Assembly: GCA_029532415.1 (NCBI GenBank)
Contig: JAQOTA010000014.1
Coordinates: 186,001-250,000 of the forward strand
Direction: 5' to 3'
Source of the DNA: Marasmius tenuissimus
Lineage: Eukaryota; Basidiomycota; Agaricomycetes; Agaricales; Marasmiaceae
Length of the DNA stretch: 64,000 bases
Below, piece by piece: positions 31,404 to 42,884 of this stretch. Both the position numbers and the translations under genes were made by a program. The notes below the pieces were generated by a model that was not told the origin of the DNA, did not search any database, and worked only from the letters and a program-made list of their open reading frames with translations. Position 1 is the first letter of the stretch. Every line of letters begins with the position of its first letter.

Positions 31404-34107
31404 ATGGTATACAACCACCAGAGTGGGCCAGGGATCCAGAACAACTACAATGCGACCAACCAGAATATCAACTACGGAGGTCACCACGTCGGCGCAGGTG
31501 GGGTTTTTCACATCGGTGGCGACCTTAACGTGAGGAATCACTATGCACCAGCTCGCAATCGTGAGTAGTCATAACTCTCTTACTTTGAATTATCTCTAAT
31601 CAATCCTTGGGTGACGCGTAAAGTCCTCTGGGAGTTAGTCTCGGATGTCGGAGCTTCACATACCGCAGAGCAGCAGTACGAACGGGGGAAGTGCCTCGAA
31701 GGAACTCGTGTGGAGCTCCTCAGGCTCATTTATGAGTGGATCCAGGCCGGAGGAAGTCCTCTTTGCTGGCTCACTGGAGCTGCAGGCACCGGGAAAACCG
31801 CCATTGCCATGACCGTTGCCGAAGCTTGCGAACAGGCAGGTTTCCTAGCCTCTTCCTTCTTCTTCTTCCGGTCCGACCCCAAACGAAATAACCCCAAGGC
31901 TCTTGCGCTTGCCATCGCACATGATATTCTCTCGACGATACCATCTACGCGACACCTCATCGAAGGGAGAATTTCGGAAAGCCCCAGAATCTTGGGAGCG
32001 AAGCTGGAAGACCAGTTTCAAGAGCTCGTTTTCAACCCCATCCTACAGCACAGCTCAATGGAATCCCCATCGACACCTCCGGTGCCTAAAATCGTCATCA
32101 TTGATGGACTTGACGAGTGCAGCGACGAGCGCACGCAGCTGCGCATTATCAACATCTTCCGAGATGCGGTTCAGCATGAGCCCCATTTCCCATTGCGTTT
32201 CCTGATCTGCAGCCGCCCAGAGGCCTGGATCAAGGAAGTGTTTGCCGCCTCACCTCTTTGTGACCTTTCGAAAGCCATCCTGTTGGACAACGATTTCAGA
32301 GCAACCGACGACATCAGGCAATACTGTTCGCACCACTTCCGGGAGATTCACAGCAGTCCTAAGTACAACCAGATCCAGTTCCCGAATCCTTGGCCTTCAC
32401 AGGAAGATTTCGAAACTCTAGTCTGCAGATCGTGCAACCAATTTGTCTATGTGTCAACTGTTTTCAGGCACTTGACACTCGGGGGTAATCATCCCGTAGA
32501 TGAGCTTTGTCTCGTCCTCAGAAATTCTCCAAATATTCAACCTGGAGCATCCCCATTCCTCGAGCTCGACAGGCTTTATCATAATATACTGACAGCCAGT
32601 CCCAACCCCGAAAAGGTTCATGCCATCCTTGTTGTCATTCTTGTCTTCACAACTGGTCCCACACGCTTTCTCAATGATGTGCTCCCAACTCCTGCACATA
32701 TTGAGTTGTTGCTGGGGCTGCCGCTGGGACAAGTGGCTTTGACATTGCGAGGAATGTACTCTGTACTGCGCATTGATGGCTGGGCAGACAAGATACGCGT
32801 GCACCATACCTCCTTCAGAGAATATTTGCTTGACCGGAATCGATCGCGGGGCTTCCACATTGACCTGGATGCACAAAGGCACAATGTTGCACGACAATGG
32901 CTTCGGCAGCTGACAACTAGCAAGATCCGGTCTTATAGGTTAATACCGTCCATTCTCTGTCACAGATCACAAACATCTACTAATGCTAAGCAAAGCTTGA
33001 CTGAACTCTACGATAGTAGAATCAGGAAATTCTTTACGGGATGGATACCATTCCTCCAATACACGTTTGCCTCACCCACTCGGGATTTATTGAAACAACT
33101 GCAAGATGTCGATCTTCTCTCTGTGTTCAACCTACTCATCCTCAACCGATGGCACACATCTTCTGCGTCCTCCCTATTGGGCTCGGCATCCCTGGAACTC
33201 CTAACGAAGCACCACCCCCCGAGCTGGCGCGAAATCTTCAGGGAATACCACTCTTGGATACAGACGCGTGTAAGTCGTAATTATCGAGTAACTTACTCAA
33301 TGCCACGGCTGAAGATTAGCCTCAGGTCGACAATAATCATAACACTGACGGAGAGGGGGGAAGTGATGACCTCGTCGAGGGCCTTTTGGTCAAACTTGCG
33401 GAGCCCCCGAAGTGGTTTCATCTTGAGTGTGCTCCAGGCGCGGGTTTTGAAAACTCAAAATTCGTGCACTGGATTGTCGAATGCACCTTAGGGTGCACCT
33501 TAGGGTGCATGTGGGACACACCCTCGATGCCAAATGATGACGAGGTTTTGGGTTTATTTGCGCAAGATGAATCCTTGAAGCCTCGCCTCACAGATTGTCA
33601 CTGTGATTTTGCCAATGGGAAGCAGTCATACGATCCGAGCCACCTTGCTTATCAGAACACATGCCTAGGACTTTTTAAGGCTTACATCTCGGAGTTTGAT
33701 ATTTTCTGCCGCAATCCTTGGCGGGCAGACATTGATCGCTCGTTCGGTATCTTTCTGAATGTGGTCCATTCGTTGCTTTTGGAGCGCTGTCGTCCGGACG
33801 CTGAGCTCTTATCGCTTTGCTATACCTTTTTGAGTCCGCGCAAAAATGCTCATTTTTGTGCTCACATAGTCCATATTCCCTCGGCGAGTGGGACATCTCT
33901 CCTGATCTTGGAAGAACAAAATTACTCAAGTGGATTGAAGTAAGTACAAAACTTCTGATTTTACCCTCCCCGCATTGCGGTGACCCTGAACTGATGGACT
34001 TTCCTGTATAGGTCGCCTTTCCGGCGGATCTTGCTGAAGAAGCTGAAGCTCTCAAGGGACAAGTCCTGAGCCTGCCATGGAGCGAGTGGAATGCGTCCTG
34101 GCGTTAA
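31404..34107 (+). pseudogene. NACHT-domain NTPase N2 with a one-base frameshift
   Basis: Paralogue of N1 with the same five-exon structure: 31404-31560, 31624-32938, 33017-33269, 33320-33939 and 34012-34107. Exon 1 (157 nt, as in N1) encodes an Asn/Gly-rich leader (NNYNATNQNINYGGHHVGAG). Exon 2 has VGASHTAEQQYERG, Walker A GAAGTGKT (about residue 104), FFFFRSDPKRNN, Walker B IVIIDGLDEC (about 208) and LICSRPEAWIKEVF. Exon 4 is 620 nt, one short of a codon multiple. Aligned with N1, a base is missing after the T-run at 33827-33831; the frame then reads to a stop at 33941-33943 and the conserved C-terminus (TKLLKWIE, then exon 5) is lost. Adding one position would give 813 codons before the stop. 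All splice sites are intact, so the lesion is young or is a sequencing error in a homopolymer. Confidence 0.85.
33484..33509 (+). repeat. 12-bp in-frame tandem duplication in N2
   Basis: CACCTTAGGGTG occurs twice in a row, adding four residues (CTLGCTLGC). N1 lacks it at the aligned place. Confidence 0.8.
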
Positions 34108-35870
34108 TTGCGGAACAGCTGATAACGGTGAAGCAGTGAAGGTAGCGAGGGTAGCGAGAATAGAGACTGATTAGGCAGGTGCATTAAATATCACTCGCGA
34201 GTCGTATGCGCTGCCAAAACAGGCGGGCAGGCTATGAATATAATTTACCAGTGATCACTACTCTCAACACAAAACCCTGCGCGGCGTTGCTAAAAGGAGT
34301 TGATTTTATGCCATGACCCACAAGATTAACAATGCGCCTCATTCAAAGTGGCAGTACCTTGTCGTACACTTGTTTCGCTCCCTGTTCAATCACCCCTTCT
34401 CCGATCTCGTTTGTCCAGCCAGTCTGCTCATTTGACCGCTCGGCCCCCGACACTCGTACCTTATCATTCATGTCGCCAAATGCCCTCTCCTGAGGAGCAT
34501 ACACAATTATGATAATCGCAACGGTGTTTTGAGAGCTCGGAAACTGAGGGGTCGGGTAGCGTCGTGGTTTGTTCAGAACGATGGACCCTCGCATCGTCCT
34601 CCGACTTAACACCCGCAGAGGTAACGGTACAAAATGAAGCAGACATCGCCAAACCAGGGCGTAGTCGTTGGGGTTGGCGCTCCTGACTGCTCGGATGACG
34701 AGGGGGTTTCTGTAGGGCGAAGCAGGGGAGCAATGGTATGAGATAAAATGGGCAATTCAATTCAAGTCAAGCTCTCGATACGTTCAATTCAGGTGGTGAT
34801 CAGACTCGTGCAAAAGGGCGGATGAGAATCGAGAGCACGACTGGTCGAGATGTTTTCGAGGGTTTTTCCTTTCAGCCTTGCCCGTAGCTTTGGCTTTCAA
34901 GAGCCCGGAGTCGAAGCACTAGTGAGCTTGCGAGGGCCTTTTTCTCCATGAGATTAATGACGATCACAGTCGGCGGATAGTCCAATATACACCAAGTCAG
35001 GCGAAAAGATGGTTTCAAGCTCCGCTGACGGCGGGCCGACATGAACCAACTTGACCGTATCCCATCTCCCCGACTTATAGCTCGAACCTGTGACCCGAAG
35101 ATCAGCTCAGTGGAACACCGGACGAGGAGTGTTCCGGTGATCGAGTTGGAAAATAACGACTGATGCCACACCTAGGAAAGGAGAGGCTGTTCAATTGAAC
35201 GTTTGGATTCTGGGACTTGGGCGAGAATGAGTCACTGACCAATAACCAGAGTCTACTTTCTGCACCTGTTACCATGCGTACGCGAGTCGTGTATCAACCC
35301 GAGAATCAGACACCAGTAAATGAGAGACGCGTTTCGAGCAACGCTGGACCACTTTTCACTCGATTCTTCGAATTTCTTGTGCGCATGATTGGAGCCGGTT
35401 GCAGTCTTCGTCGCCAACATCTCTCTATTGAGCGTTGCGAGACTTCCGTTATGCATGTATTCCTTGAAATCCGAAGCCATTGACCGAACATCTGCCTCCA
35501 AATCCAGTGCCTCCAGGCTTGATTTTTCTCTATTCCACCAAGTTAAAGAGAGATGACCGGTACTTGCAACAGGGACGAGCCAGATATTATGTGGCCTCGA
35601 GTGTTCAGAGTTGAGGATGATACCGATTCTGATTCAATCTAGTCAACGTCAAAGATCGATATTGAAGCTAAGCCGGAAAGTTTGAATCGTCGCTTGACGA
35701 ATTTCGCAACGAAGAGGTGTGGGATCTGCTACACGTCTGAGCGTAGTAGACTGTTGGCTAGGACCTCAAGGCTGCATCGTAGCCGTTGAGTGTGACTCCG
35801 TTGATGTGCTAATAGGCTTTCTTGCCTGCCGGGTTGTGCTGGGGTTTCGGTGTGGGAGGAGAGAGAGAAG
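34108..35870. other. Region with no recognised gene
   Basis: Contains only short frames. The longer minus-strand ones (34343-34612, 34872-35171, 35253-35501) have no recognisable motif and no supporting splice structure. Confidence 0.4.
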
Positions 35871-36267
35871 GTCAACAAGCGCTAAACAAGCGCCCGCAAG
35901 CCATTTCATTGTGTTTTTTTTTTCTGAATAAGTTTAGTCGCCGCCTTACGCGGCACGGCCCGCTACTGATGTACTAACAACTGTACCATACAGTCTGCAC
36001 TGAGGCCTGAGACGACTCTAAAGTCTGTAAAGTCTATGGAAGACTGCAGTGGGGGCCTCAGACCCAGGCTTCAATGTACATGTTTTCATGTGGTACATAC
36101 TGTAATAGGACACAATCATGACTATACCAGACTATAGTACTAGCTGATTAAATATTGTCAATGGTCATTGGTTGAGAGATTCACCACAGCAATACTCGTC
36201 CCCCGGCCTTTGGCCGGCTCCTCGTATTGCAATTTTCATCATGGAGTTTGCCTTGGGAGCCCAACGT

Positions 36268-36560
36268 GACGGACTGAATGGGCCAGCAGTCGTCCTTCCC
36301 CCAAGTCGAGTCGCATAGGAAGCGCTTAAATTTGAATACCGGCGCCTGTTCGTTTGAATTGCAGCCTGCAGCGTCTTAGGCGCTCTGAATGCCCGCGGCG
36401 CTTGTTTTTTGTGCCAAGACTTTTCGCCAAGCCTGAAGGACTGAATGGGCGAGCAGTCGTCCTTCCCCCCAGCCCGAGTTGCATGGAATTTTCTTTTTAG
36501 AACTCTGCGTAGAAAGCGCTCATATTAGAATGGCGGCGCCTATTTTGGGGCATTTGTATT
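36268..36560. repeat. Direct repeat, two units about 167 bp apart
   Basis: CTGAATGGGCCAGCAGTCGT at about 36275 recurs at about 36442 with one change. It is followed in both by CCTTCCCCC, then a GTCGCAT or GTTGCAT variant, then AAGCGCT and GGCGCCT. Lies within unit U3 in a stretch without genes. Confidence 0.65.
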
Positions 36561-37539
36561 GTTATGGCGCTTATTCGTTACCATGAAAGGGAATTTTCAG
36601 CGCCAATGTGCAATTTCCACGCAAAGAGATTTTTTTTTCAGCCTGGTAAATACCCTTCTACTTCCTTACGTCAGTAGCGGGAATGAATCCGAACCTTACG
36701 CTCAAACCACCATCACACACACTGTGACCAACATCGGGCATTTTCTTCTTTGCTGGCGTCCAGAATCGATTCGTTTCCATGCATACTCACAGGCTTCCGT
36801 TACCTTCAAAATCTCTGCCTTCTCCTCCAAAGACGATGCACAACGGGACTCAAAGTTCGTATGGAGGCCAATTGGAGAGACATGGGGAGAGAGGTCAGAG
36901 CGCCGTTGCAAGGTGTGCATACGAATACCTCATCTACGTATCCCTGTCTTAGACTCACAACTTTTCCTCTAGCTCTAAGCTTGTGACTTGAGACGGGTGC
37001 CTATAACGGTCGAATCGTGCCCGCTCAATCTCTGGTGCTACAACGACATGCCGAAATCAGAATCTGGTTCGCGACGTAGTAATCCCCCTACTCTACTCGG
37101 AATCCAACTTGCGAACAAGAATCAAGAAGACACCTTTACTATGGATGGGCAACAATTCTTCCGAATGCCGACTCTGAGGGAATCAACAATCGATTGCATT
37201 TGGAAGGGTTCGGAAAGTTTTGGGAGGCATCGTTGGCGAGGACCGGCACTAACACGTTGAACCAAATCCCCATGGCCAATTCCGTTCGTTTTGTCCTCTC
37301 TTCTCGATCCAACGCGTTACATCCGGCCTTGAGCTTGCCTGAAGCTCGCTCGTCGTCAACGTCAACATCGATGGCTTTCATCACCACCGCGCCGTGTCAT
37401 TCTAGTAGTCTATCATGGTTGCCAGCTAGCAACTACATCCAGGCGCGTTTTTCGTCTACCATCTGTCACAATCACCTCACTAATCTATCTTTTCACCTCC
37501 ATACAGCACGCCGTATGGCCCTACATTCCTGAAGTTGGT

Positions 37540-38470
37540 CTACAGCGACATGACCCGCTCCCTCGACGAAGAACAAGGCCAACCTACGTCAAGCGCTGTT
37601 CCTAGACAAGATACTATCGCCGGTCGTCACGGATTGTTACCGTTTAGCGTTACCGACACGTTTGGCATCGTCTAGTGGTTGAAAGAAGACATCGATACGG
37701 TCCATTGCACTGGTTCTCTCGCAGCGTATGGCTTCATGACGGGCTTCCTCGACCACAGCTATTTCTCGGCCATCGTCTGGTGTGGGTTACAAAACGTGAA
37801 TTTCATCCAGGTGCGTTCATGTGCCATCAATCTCTTCATCCAAACTAACACCTCTCGATTTGCTCGTAGTAGCCCTCGCCCGCTTCTCCGAAGGCCCCAT
37901 CCAAACCCGAGACACCGCCTCGCCGAAAAACAGGCCCAAAATCCCTCGAGGCTTGGCGCCTTCTGCTTCGGTACCTTCCCCCACGTCGGTACCTAACGAC
38001 ACTGGCTTTGCTCAGGCATTCATCCAAGCTCTCCTCACCATGGGGCGTACCTTGCAGATGAGCAGTCGGATCCGACGTGGACGACGGGCTTGACGTTTGC
38101 CTATCCATGAGTGCGAGTGCGAGTTTGGGGTTCCAGGGGATTGTGGGGAAGAGGTCGAATACGCGGTTTACGACGACGGCAAGTGGTGGGTTTGTGTTCA
38201 GTTCCTACTCTTTCGTTACAGTGCTCATCGATTGAACCATAGTCGTCCCAATAACCGTACGGGTTGAACTATTCACCGACCCTTCCCTTTTCGATCGCCC
38301 TCAGCGAATGATCACTCGCGAGCATAAACTCATCGCTACATCCTCTCCCCGTTGCGCTACTCTTGCTCGAGTGGATTAAGGTGGAACGTTGGGGATTGCA
38401 TTTGGCTTCAGATGCCATTTTGTGGTTGCTCGTACTGGCGAAGAAGACGGGCGAGGGCGAGAAGAATTGA
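37540..38470 (+). pseudogene. DUF1275-like membrane protein remnant D3
   Basis: The N-terminal exon (about 37676-37811) reads LKEDIDTVHCTGSLAAYGFM then TGFLDHSYFSAIVWC and ends NFIQ before a GTGCGTTC donor. An in-frame TAG precedes it. After the intron comes ALARFSEGPIQTRDTAS (about 37868). A large part of the middle is missing, and FIQALLTMG resumes at about 38021. Then a frame break, SASLGFQGIVGKRSNTRF (about 38111) and a last exon starting near 38242 with many changes. It cannot encode the full protein. Confidence 0.6.
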
Positions 38471-38754
38471 TTGGGCTTTTACTTGCATATCTGCAGCGTC
38501 ATTCCATAGAATTTTCGCCTGACCCTGTTTCTGTCGTTGCTCATACTTTTTCTTTTCTTTTCGGCTTGTTTCTGTATGTAGAGTGTATTACGGAGACAAA
38601 ACAGGCGGCCTGCTTTCACGATGCTACTAGAAGTATGACGAGAAAACTTACTAGCACAATCTTCCCCGACCAAAGAGGTGGAATACGTACTTTGTTGAAA
38701 CAGAAGGTGTTTGCAAGGACAGTTCCGCGTTGACGTCATCGTGGATGAGATGGG

Positions 38755-40927
38755 ATCAACAAGCGCCCACCGGCTACGGACCCTTTGACTCGTACTATCA
38801 CAACGCCAACGCAATCCAGGTGTTTTCTCTTCAACGGATGCACCAACTTCGATTTATCACCTCAGCTCCACATAACTCCCACCGTCGAAAACTCTTATAA
38901 GCCTCACTCGAGCATCCACGGACCACGACAAAATTATTGGCCCAGCCGCCCACGAATGATTAATGAAGGCTTGCCGCTTTGGTGGACCGTGGAATGGAGA
39001 GACAGGCTCAGACTACACGGTGTCCTCGGTGCGTGTTTTTGGACTCGTAAAAGATGTACTGGACTTACAAGTCATATACAGATAACAGAAGTCTGGATCG
39101 TAGACGTTTGTGGACTCGCCGTGAAACTTCGATTTTTCACCGTCAATAACACTGTCTTCTAGAGTCTAGACAGCGACAACACGCGCAGTTGCTCGGTAGT
39201 CCGGTGCAATTTGCACATTTACGCAAACGTTTGAAGCGGAGAAAACAGATGGTTCAAAATCGAGACGACTTTAGAGGGCCCTTGCAAGGTGTGTTTATCT
39301 GATTCGTGTGTCTATCCAAATTTCGGTCTGACATGAACAACTCATACCCACAGGCCGACATATTGCTGTTAAAACCCTCCCATTGGCACCCGTTTTACCT
39401 GACCAAGGAGCCTTTCTCGATCAATAAATACAAGTGATTCCTGGATCTACGTTCCTCGAATTCAAAGCCACTATGGACCCTCCTCAGTGCAGATCCCTAT
39501 CTTCCGCCGAGGCCTGGCTTTGGGGCATCTCTTCACAGTGTACGGATCGTGGTTCCAGTCTGGGCAGTAAGAGGCCGCAGGAAATATGGGAAGAAATCAA
39601 AATTTCTAGAACGGGCGCGGTGTGCGTATCCTGCTCTCTCAGCTCATTCTAATTGCATGCTTATTCGTGCTTTCACTAGCTAGAAACCACATGCACCCAC
39701 TTCGCTGTGCCCTGAGCCTGAAACTCCTTTGACGCCTGTCTTGACCTATCCAGTAATCTCTTCAATCTCGGCCCACCCACTGGCATCTGTTAACCAACGA
39801 CCGACAAGCATAAACAATGGTCACCACCGGGTTCTGGATCTTTTCGTTCCATGGAACGTAGTGTTACATGTGAAACCAAGGCATTCCTCTTTACCGTCGC
39901 CGGGCAAACAAGCGTACGGATCTGGCCATCAAAGACGATGGCCATTGTTTCTACCAACCAGCTCCAAATCTCTTACCTCTCTCCGACGATTTCTGGTTCT
40001 TTAACCAGGTGGGTCTCATCTATCATCCATTCTACCATCTTTTACCAAGACCTGGTAGCTCGCAGTAGCTCTCGCCCACCTCTTCGAAGGCTCCCCCTCC
40101 ACCCGAGACACCACCTCACACCTCGCCGATTAACAAGCCCTAACCTCCCTCAGTGCCTTCTGCGCCGGTGCCTTCCTCGGTCGCTGGTGACCACGTCGGA
40201 ACCCACAAACAACACTGGCTCTTCATCGGCACACTCATCCAAGCTCTCCTCACCATGGCTGCCGCCGTCACCATCTGGCAAAGCGGTGCACCCGAAATCG
40301 CAACCGAACGGTCTACACCTGCGTGGATGACTAGACTAACGTTTGTTTGTCTGGTGTGTATGAGTGCGAGTTTGGGGTTGCAGGGGATTATGGGGAAAAG
40401 GTTGAATACGCAGTTTACGACGACGAGTAAGTCCCAGTCCCAGTCCTTTTTGACTTGTGCTCACCAATTTCCTCCTTTTAGTCAATCCAACAACCGTATG
40501 GGTCGAACTCTTCACCGACCCTTCCCTCTTCAACGTCAACCTCCGCCAAAAAATCATCAGTCGCGATCACAAACTCATCGCTGTGTTCTCTCTCTTCATC
40601 GGTGCATTCGTCTGTCGCGCTATAGTAGGTCCAAGTGGGACCTTGGGTATCGCTGTTGGGTTTAGATGTTTGGTCGCTATCTCGTGGTTGTTCGTTCCTG
40701 CGAAGACGGCTGGGGCTGGGTATGAGAAAAAGTGATTGGTGTTTACTTGCATATATGTAGGTTAAAGCCGCTCTTTAGAAAGGCTTTGCCCGTTCCTGTT
40801 GTTATTCGGTCTTCATTTCCGTTCGTGTTATACTGTTACTGTGGAAGGGATATAAAACAAATAACTTGCTTTCACAATCGAGTAGATGCGCAACGACTCG
40901 ATACATAACAAGTCACGTCGAGGTGTG
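38755..40927 (+). repeat. Repeat unit U4: boundary module, unidentified exons, DUF1275 remnant
   Basis: Starts at module copy e (ATCAACAAGCGCCC, 38755-38768), followed by GACCCTTTGACTCGTACTAT. Degraded exons (38785-39660) share pieces with 26625-27000 and 44890-45260. D4 follows and a weak module lies at 40928. Length about 2.2 kb; it abuts U3 directly, so U3 and U4 form a tandem pair. Confidence 0.5.
40050..40735 (+). pseudogene. DUF1275-like membrane protein D4, best preserved copy
   Basis: Reads LAVALAHLFEGSPSTRDTTS from about 40057, then an in-frame TAA where the family has a Gln-rich stretch, and a one-base shift near 40190. From there it is clean: THKQHWLFIGTLIQALLTMA, AAVTIWQSGAPEIATE, MSASLGLQGIMGKRLNTQF. 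A 55-nt intron (40427-40481) follows, then INPTTVWVELFTDPSLFNVN, IAVFSLFIGAFVCRAIVG, GTLGIAVGFRCLVAISWLFV and a stop at 40733-40735. Hydrophobic segments match a multi-pass membrane protein. DUF1275 (YoaK-like) proteins have no firmly known function. The stop and the shift in the N-terminal half make it a probable pseudogene, though the last two exons are intact. Confidence 0.7.
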
Positions 40928-40942
40928 GTCAATGTAAGCGCC
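40928..40942 (+). repeat. Boundary module copy i, degenerate
   Basis: GTCAATGTAAGCGCC, a weak match to the consensus, at the expected place after D4. Confidence 0.35.
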
Positions 40943-41487
40943 TACCGTCTTATTTGTACTAGTACGCGTTAATAGAGCCGTGGTCTGTTTTTACAGCTGC
41001 CGAAAAGATCGCAGAAAGTTTTGCGATTTTTTCGCCTTCAAAATTCTTGTTCAAGTGCCAAACAGGGTCTGGCTAAATTTGGTATAGTCGTGAGCCACGC
41101 GTCGGGGCTCAGTCTGCCAGGCCTACTCTTTGATCAGTGACCTCAGCCTTCAGTGCTTCAGCAGCACCCATTTCATTCCATGACAACAGTCAAGGTCCAA
41201 TGTGTGTTCTATGGGGGGCCGGTACTGGTGCATCACTATGCGACCTGGCTCATCGCGATCAATTTTTGGGTGCATCTGCCACCGCGTGTCTCGCGACTAA
41301 ACCAAATATAGAAACTCGGAATATGAACAGTGGTTTCTTGACGTATACGGACTGGCTCAGGCTGTGGGAGGATGCAGACAGCTTGTTCCTAACTAGCACC
41401 ACCAAATTTATTACTTATCACTTACCACCCCCGTCGCCCTCTTCGACCTCCTCCGCTTTTCTGCACCCCCTCTTCTTGCTCGAACCT

Positions 41488-42884
41488 ATGGTAGACAACC
41501 ATCATAGTGGATCGGGCCCGCAAAACAACTACAACGCAACCTACCAAAACATCATTTATGGAGGGCACCATCTCGGTACGGGAGGGGTCGTCAATATCAG
41601 TGGTGACTCGTTAGAAAATACCTATGCACAGGCTCGAAAGCGTGAGTGGTCATGTTTCTCTAACCGTAAAACATCTCTAACTGATCCTTTCGTACGTGTG
41701 AAGTCCTCTGGGAATCAATTTCGGACGTTGGAGCTTCGCATACCGCAGAGCAGCAGTATGAACGGGGGTCATGTCTCGAAGGAACACGCGTGGAACTCCT
41801 GCGACTTATTCACGAGTGGATCCAAGCCAGAGAGAAAGAAAAACCTCTTTTCTGGCTCACGGGAGCCGCAGGTGTCGGAAAATCCGCCATTGCTATGACG
41901 GTCGCTGAAGCTTGCGAAGAGGAAGATATTTTAGTCTCTTCCTTCTTCTTCTTTCGGTCCGACCCCAAACGGAACAATCCCAAAGCCTTTGTGCTCACCT
42001 TGGCACATGATATGCTCTTGGCGATACCCACCACGCGACGCCTCGTTGAAGAGAGGATTTCGAAAAAGACAAGGATTCTGGGAGCGAAGCTGGAGGACCA
42101 GTTCCGAGAGCTCATTTTCAACCCCATCTTACAATGCAGCTCGATAGAACCCCTATCGTCTCCCCCAGCTCCGAATATCATCATCATCGACGGACTCGAT
42201 GAATGCAGTGACGAGCGTACGCAGTTGCGGATCCTTAACATCATCCGAGACGCAGCTCAACATGCACCTCGCTTTCCTTTGCGTTTTCTGATCTGCAGTC
42301 GTCAGGAAGCTTGGATCAAGGAAGCATTCGCCGTCTCGCCTCTGTATCACCTTTCAAAGGTTATCCTGTTGGACGATGATTTCAGAACGGCCAAAGACAT
42401 TGAAAAATACTGCCGCCACCGCTTCCAGGAGATTATCAGCGATTCAAAGTACAATCAGGTCCGATTCCCAAAGCCCTGGCCTTCAGAGACACAACTCGAA
42501 TCCTTGGTTTGCAAATCCTGCAACCAATTCGTCTACGTCACTACCGTTTTCAGGTTTATCACGCTCGCGGGTAACCATCCCGTGAACAAGCTGGGTCTCG
42601 TCCTTCGAGACCACTCTAAAGACCGCACTCAACCGGGACCGTCCCCCTTCTCCGAGCTTGATGCGCTATATCATACCATACTGGAAGCCAGTCCCAGCCC
42701 CGAGGACGTTCACGCCGTCCTTGTAGTTATCCTTGTCCTCACGGTGGGCTTCAACGCCAGTACAGACCGAATGAAACCGAGTCCCGCACATATTGAGTTG
42801 TTGCTCGGATTGTCCGTCGGGCAGGTAGCTTTGACTTTACGAAGGATGCCCTCCCGTAGCAACGCAGGCCTCAGCCACGACTGA
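41488..42884 (+). CDS. NACHT-domain NTPase N3, truncated at the 3' end
   Basis: Exons 41488-41641 and 41704-42884 join in frame to 444 aa. Exon 1 encodes the leader (NNYNATYQNIIYGGHHLGTG) with the same phase-1 intron as N1 and N2. Exon 2 has VGASHTAEQQYERG, Walker A GAAGVGKS, FFFFRSDPKRNN, Walker B IIIIDGLDEC and LICSRQEAWIKEAF. Alignment with N2 is close until LLGLSVGQVALTLR, then breaks at about 42847. The frame ends 12 residues later. The remaining ~370 residues and three exons of the family are not found downstream, so this is a deletion or a replacement. The NTPase core is whole, so a short protein could still be made. Confidence 0.8.

Larger units (their letters stand above)
35871..38754 (+). 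repeat. Repeat unit U3: boundary module, unidentified exons, DUF1275 remnant
   Basis: Begins with a doubled module: GTCAACAAGCGC at 35871-35882, then ACAAGCGCCC at 35886-35895. Between 36560 and 37530 are degraded exons. One ends ACATCCAGGCGCGTTT near 37436, the donor context shared with other units. The DUF1275 remnant D3 follows, and the next module is at 38755. Length about 2.9 kb. Confidence 0.5.

Noticed and set aside
35940..36190. A MITE around the CTGCACTGAGGCCT and GGGGGCCTCAGACC pair
   Set aside because: The pairing is short and imperfect, and no target duplication could be found.
37652..37690. tRNA A-box-like sequence GGCATCGTCTAGTGGTTGAA
   Set aside because: It lies inside the coding frame of the DUF1275 remnant D3 and has no B box or acceptor stem at the right distance.
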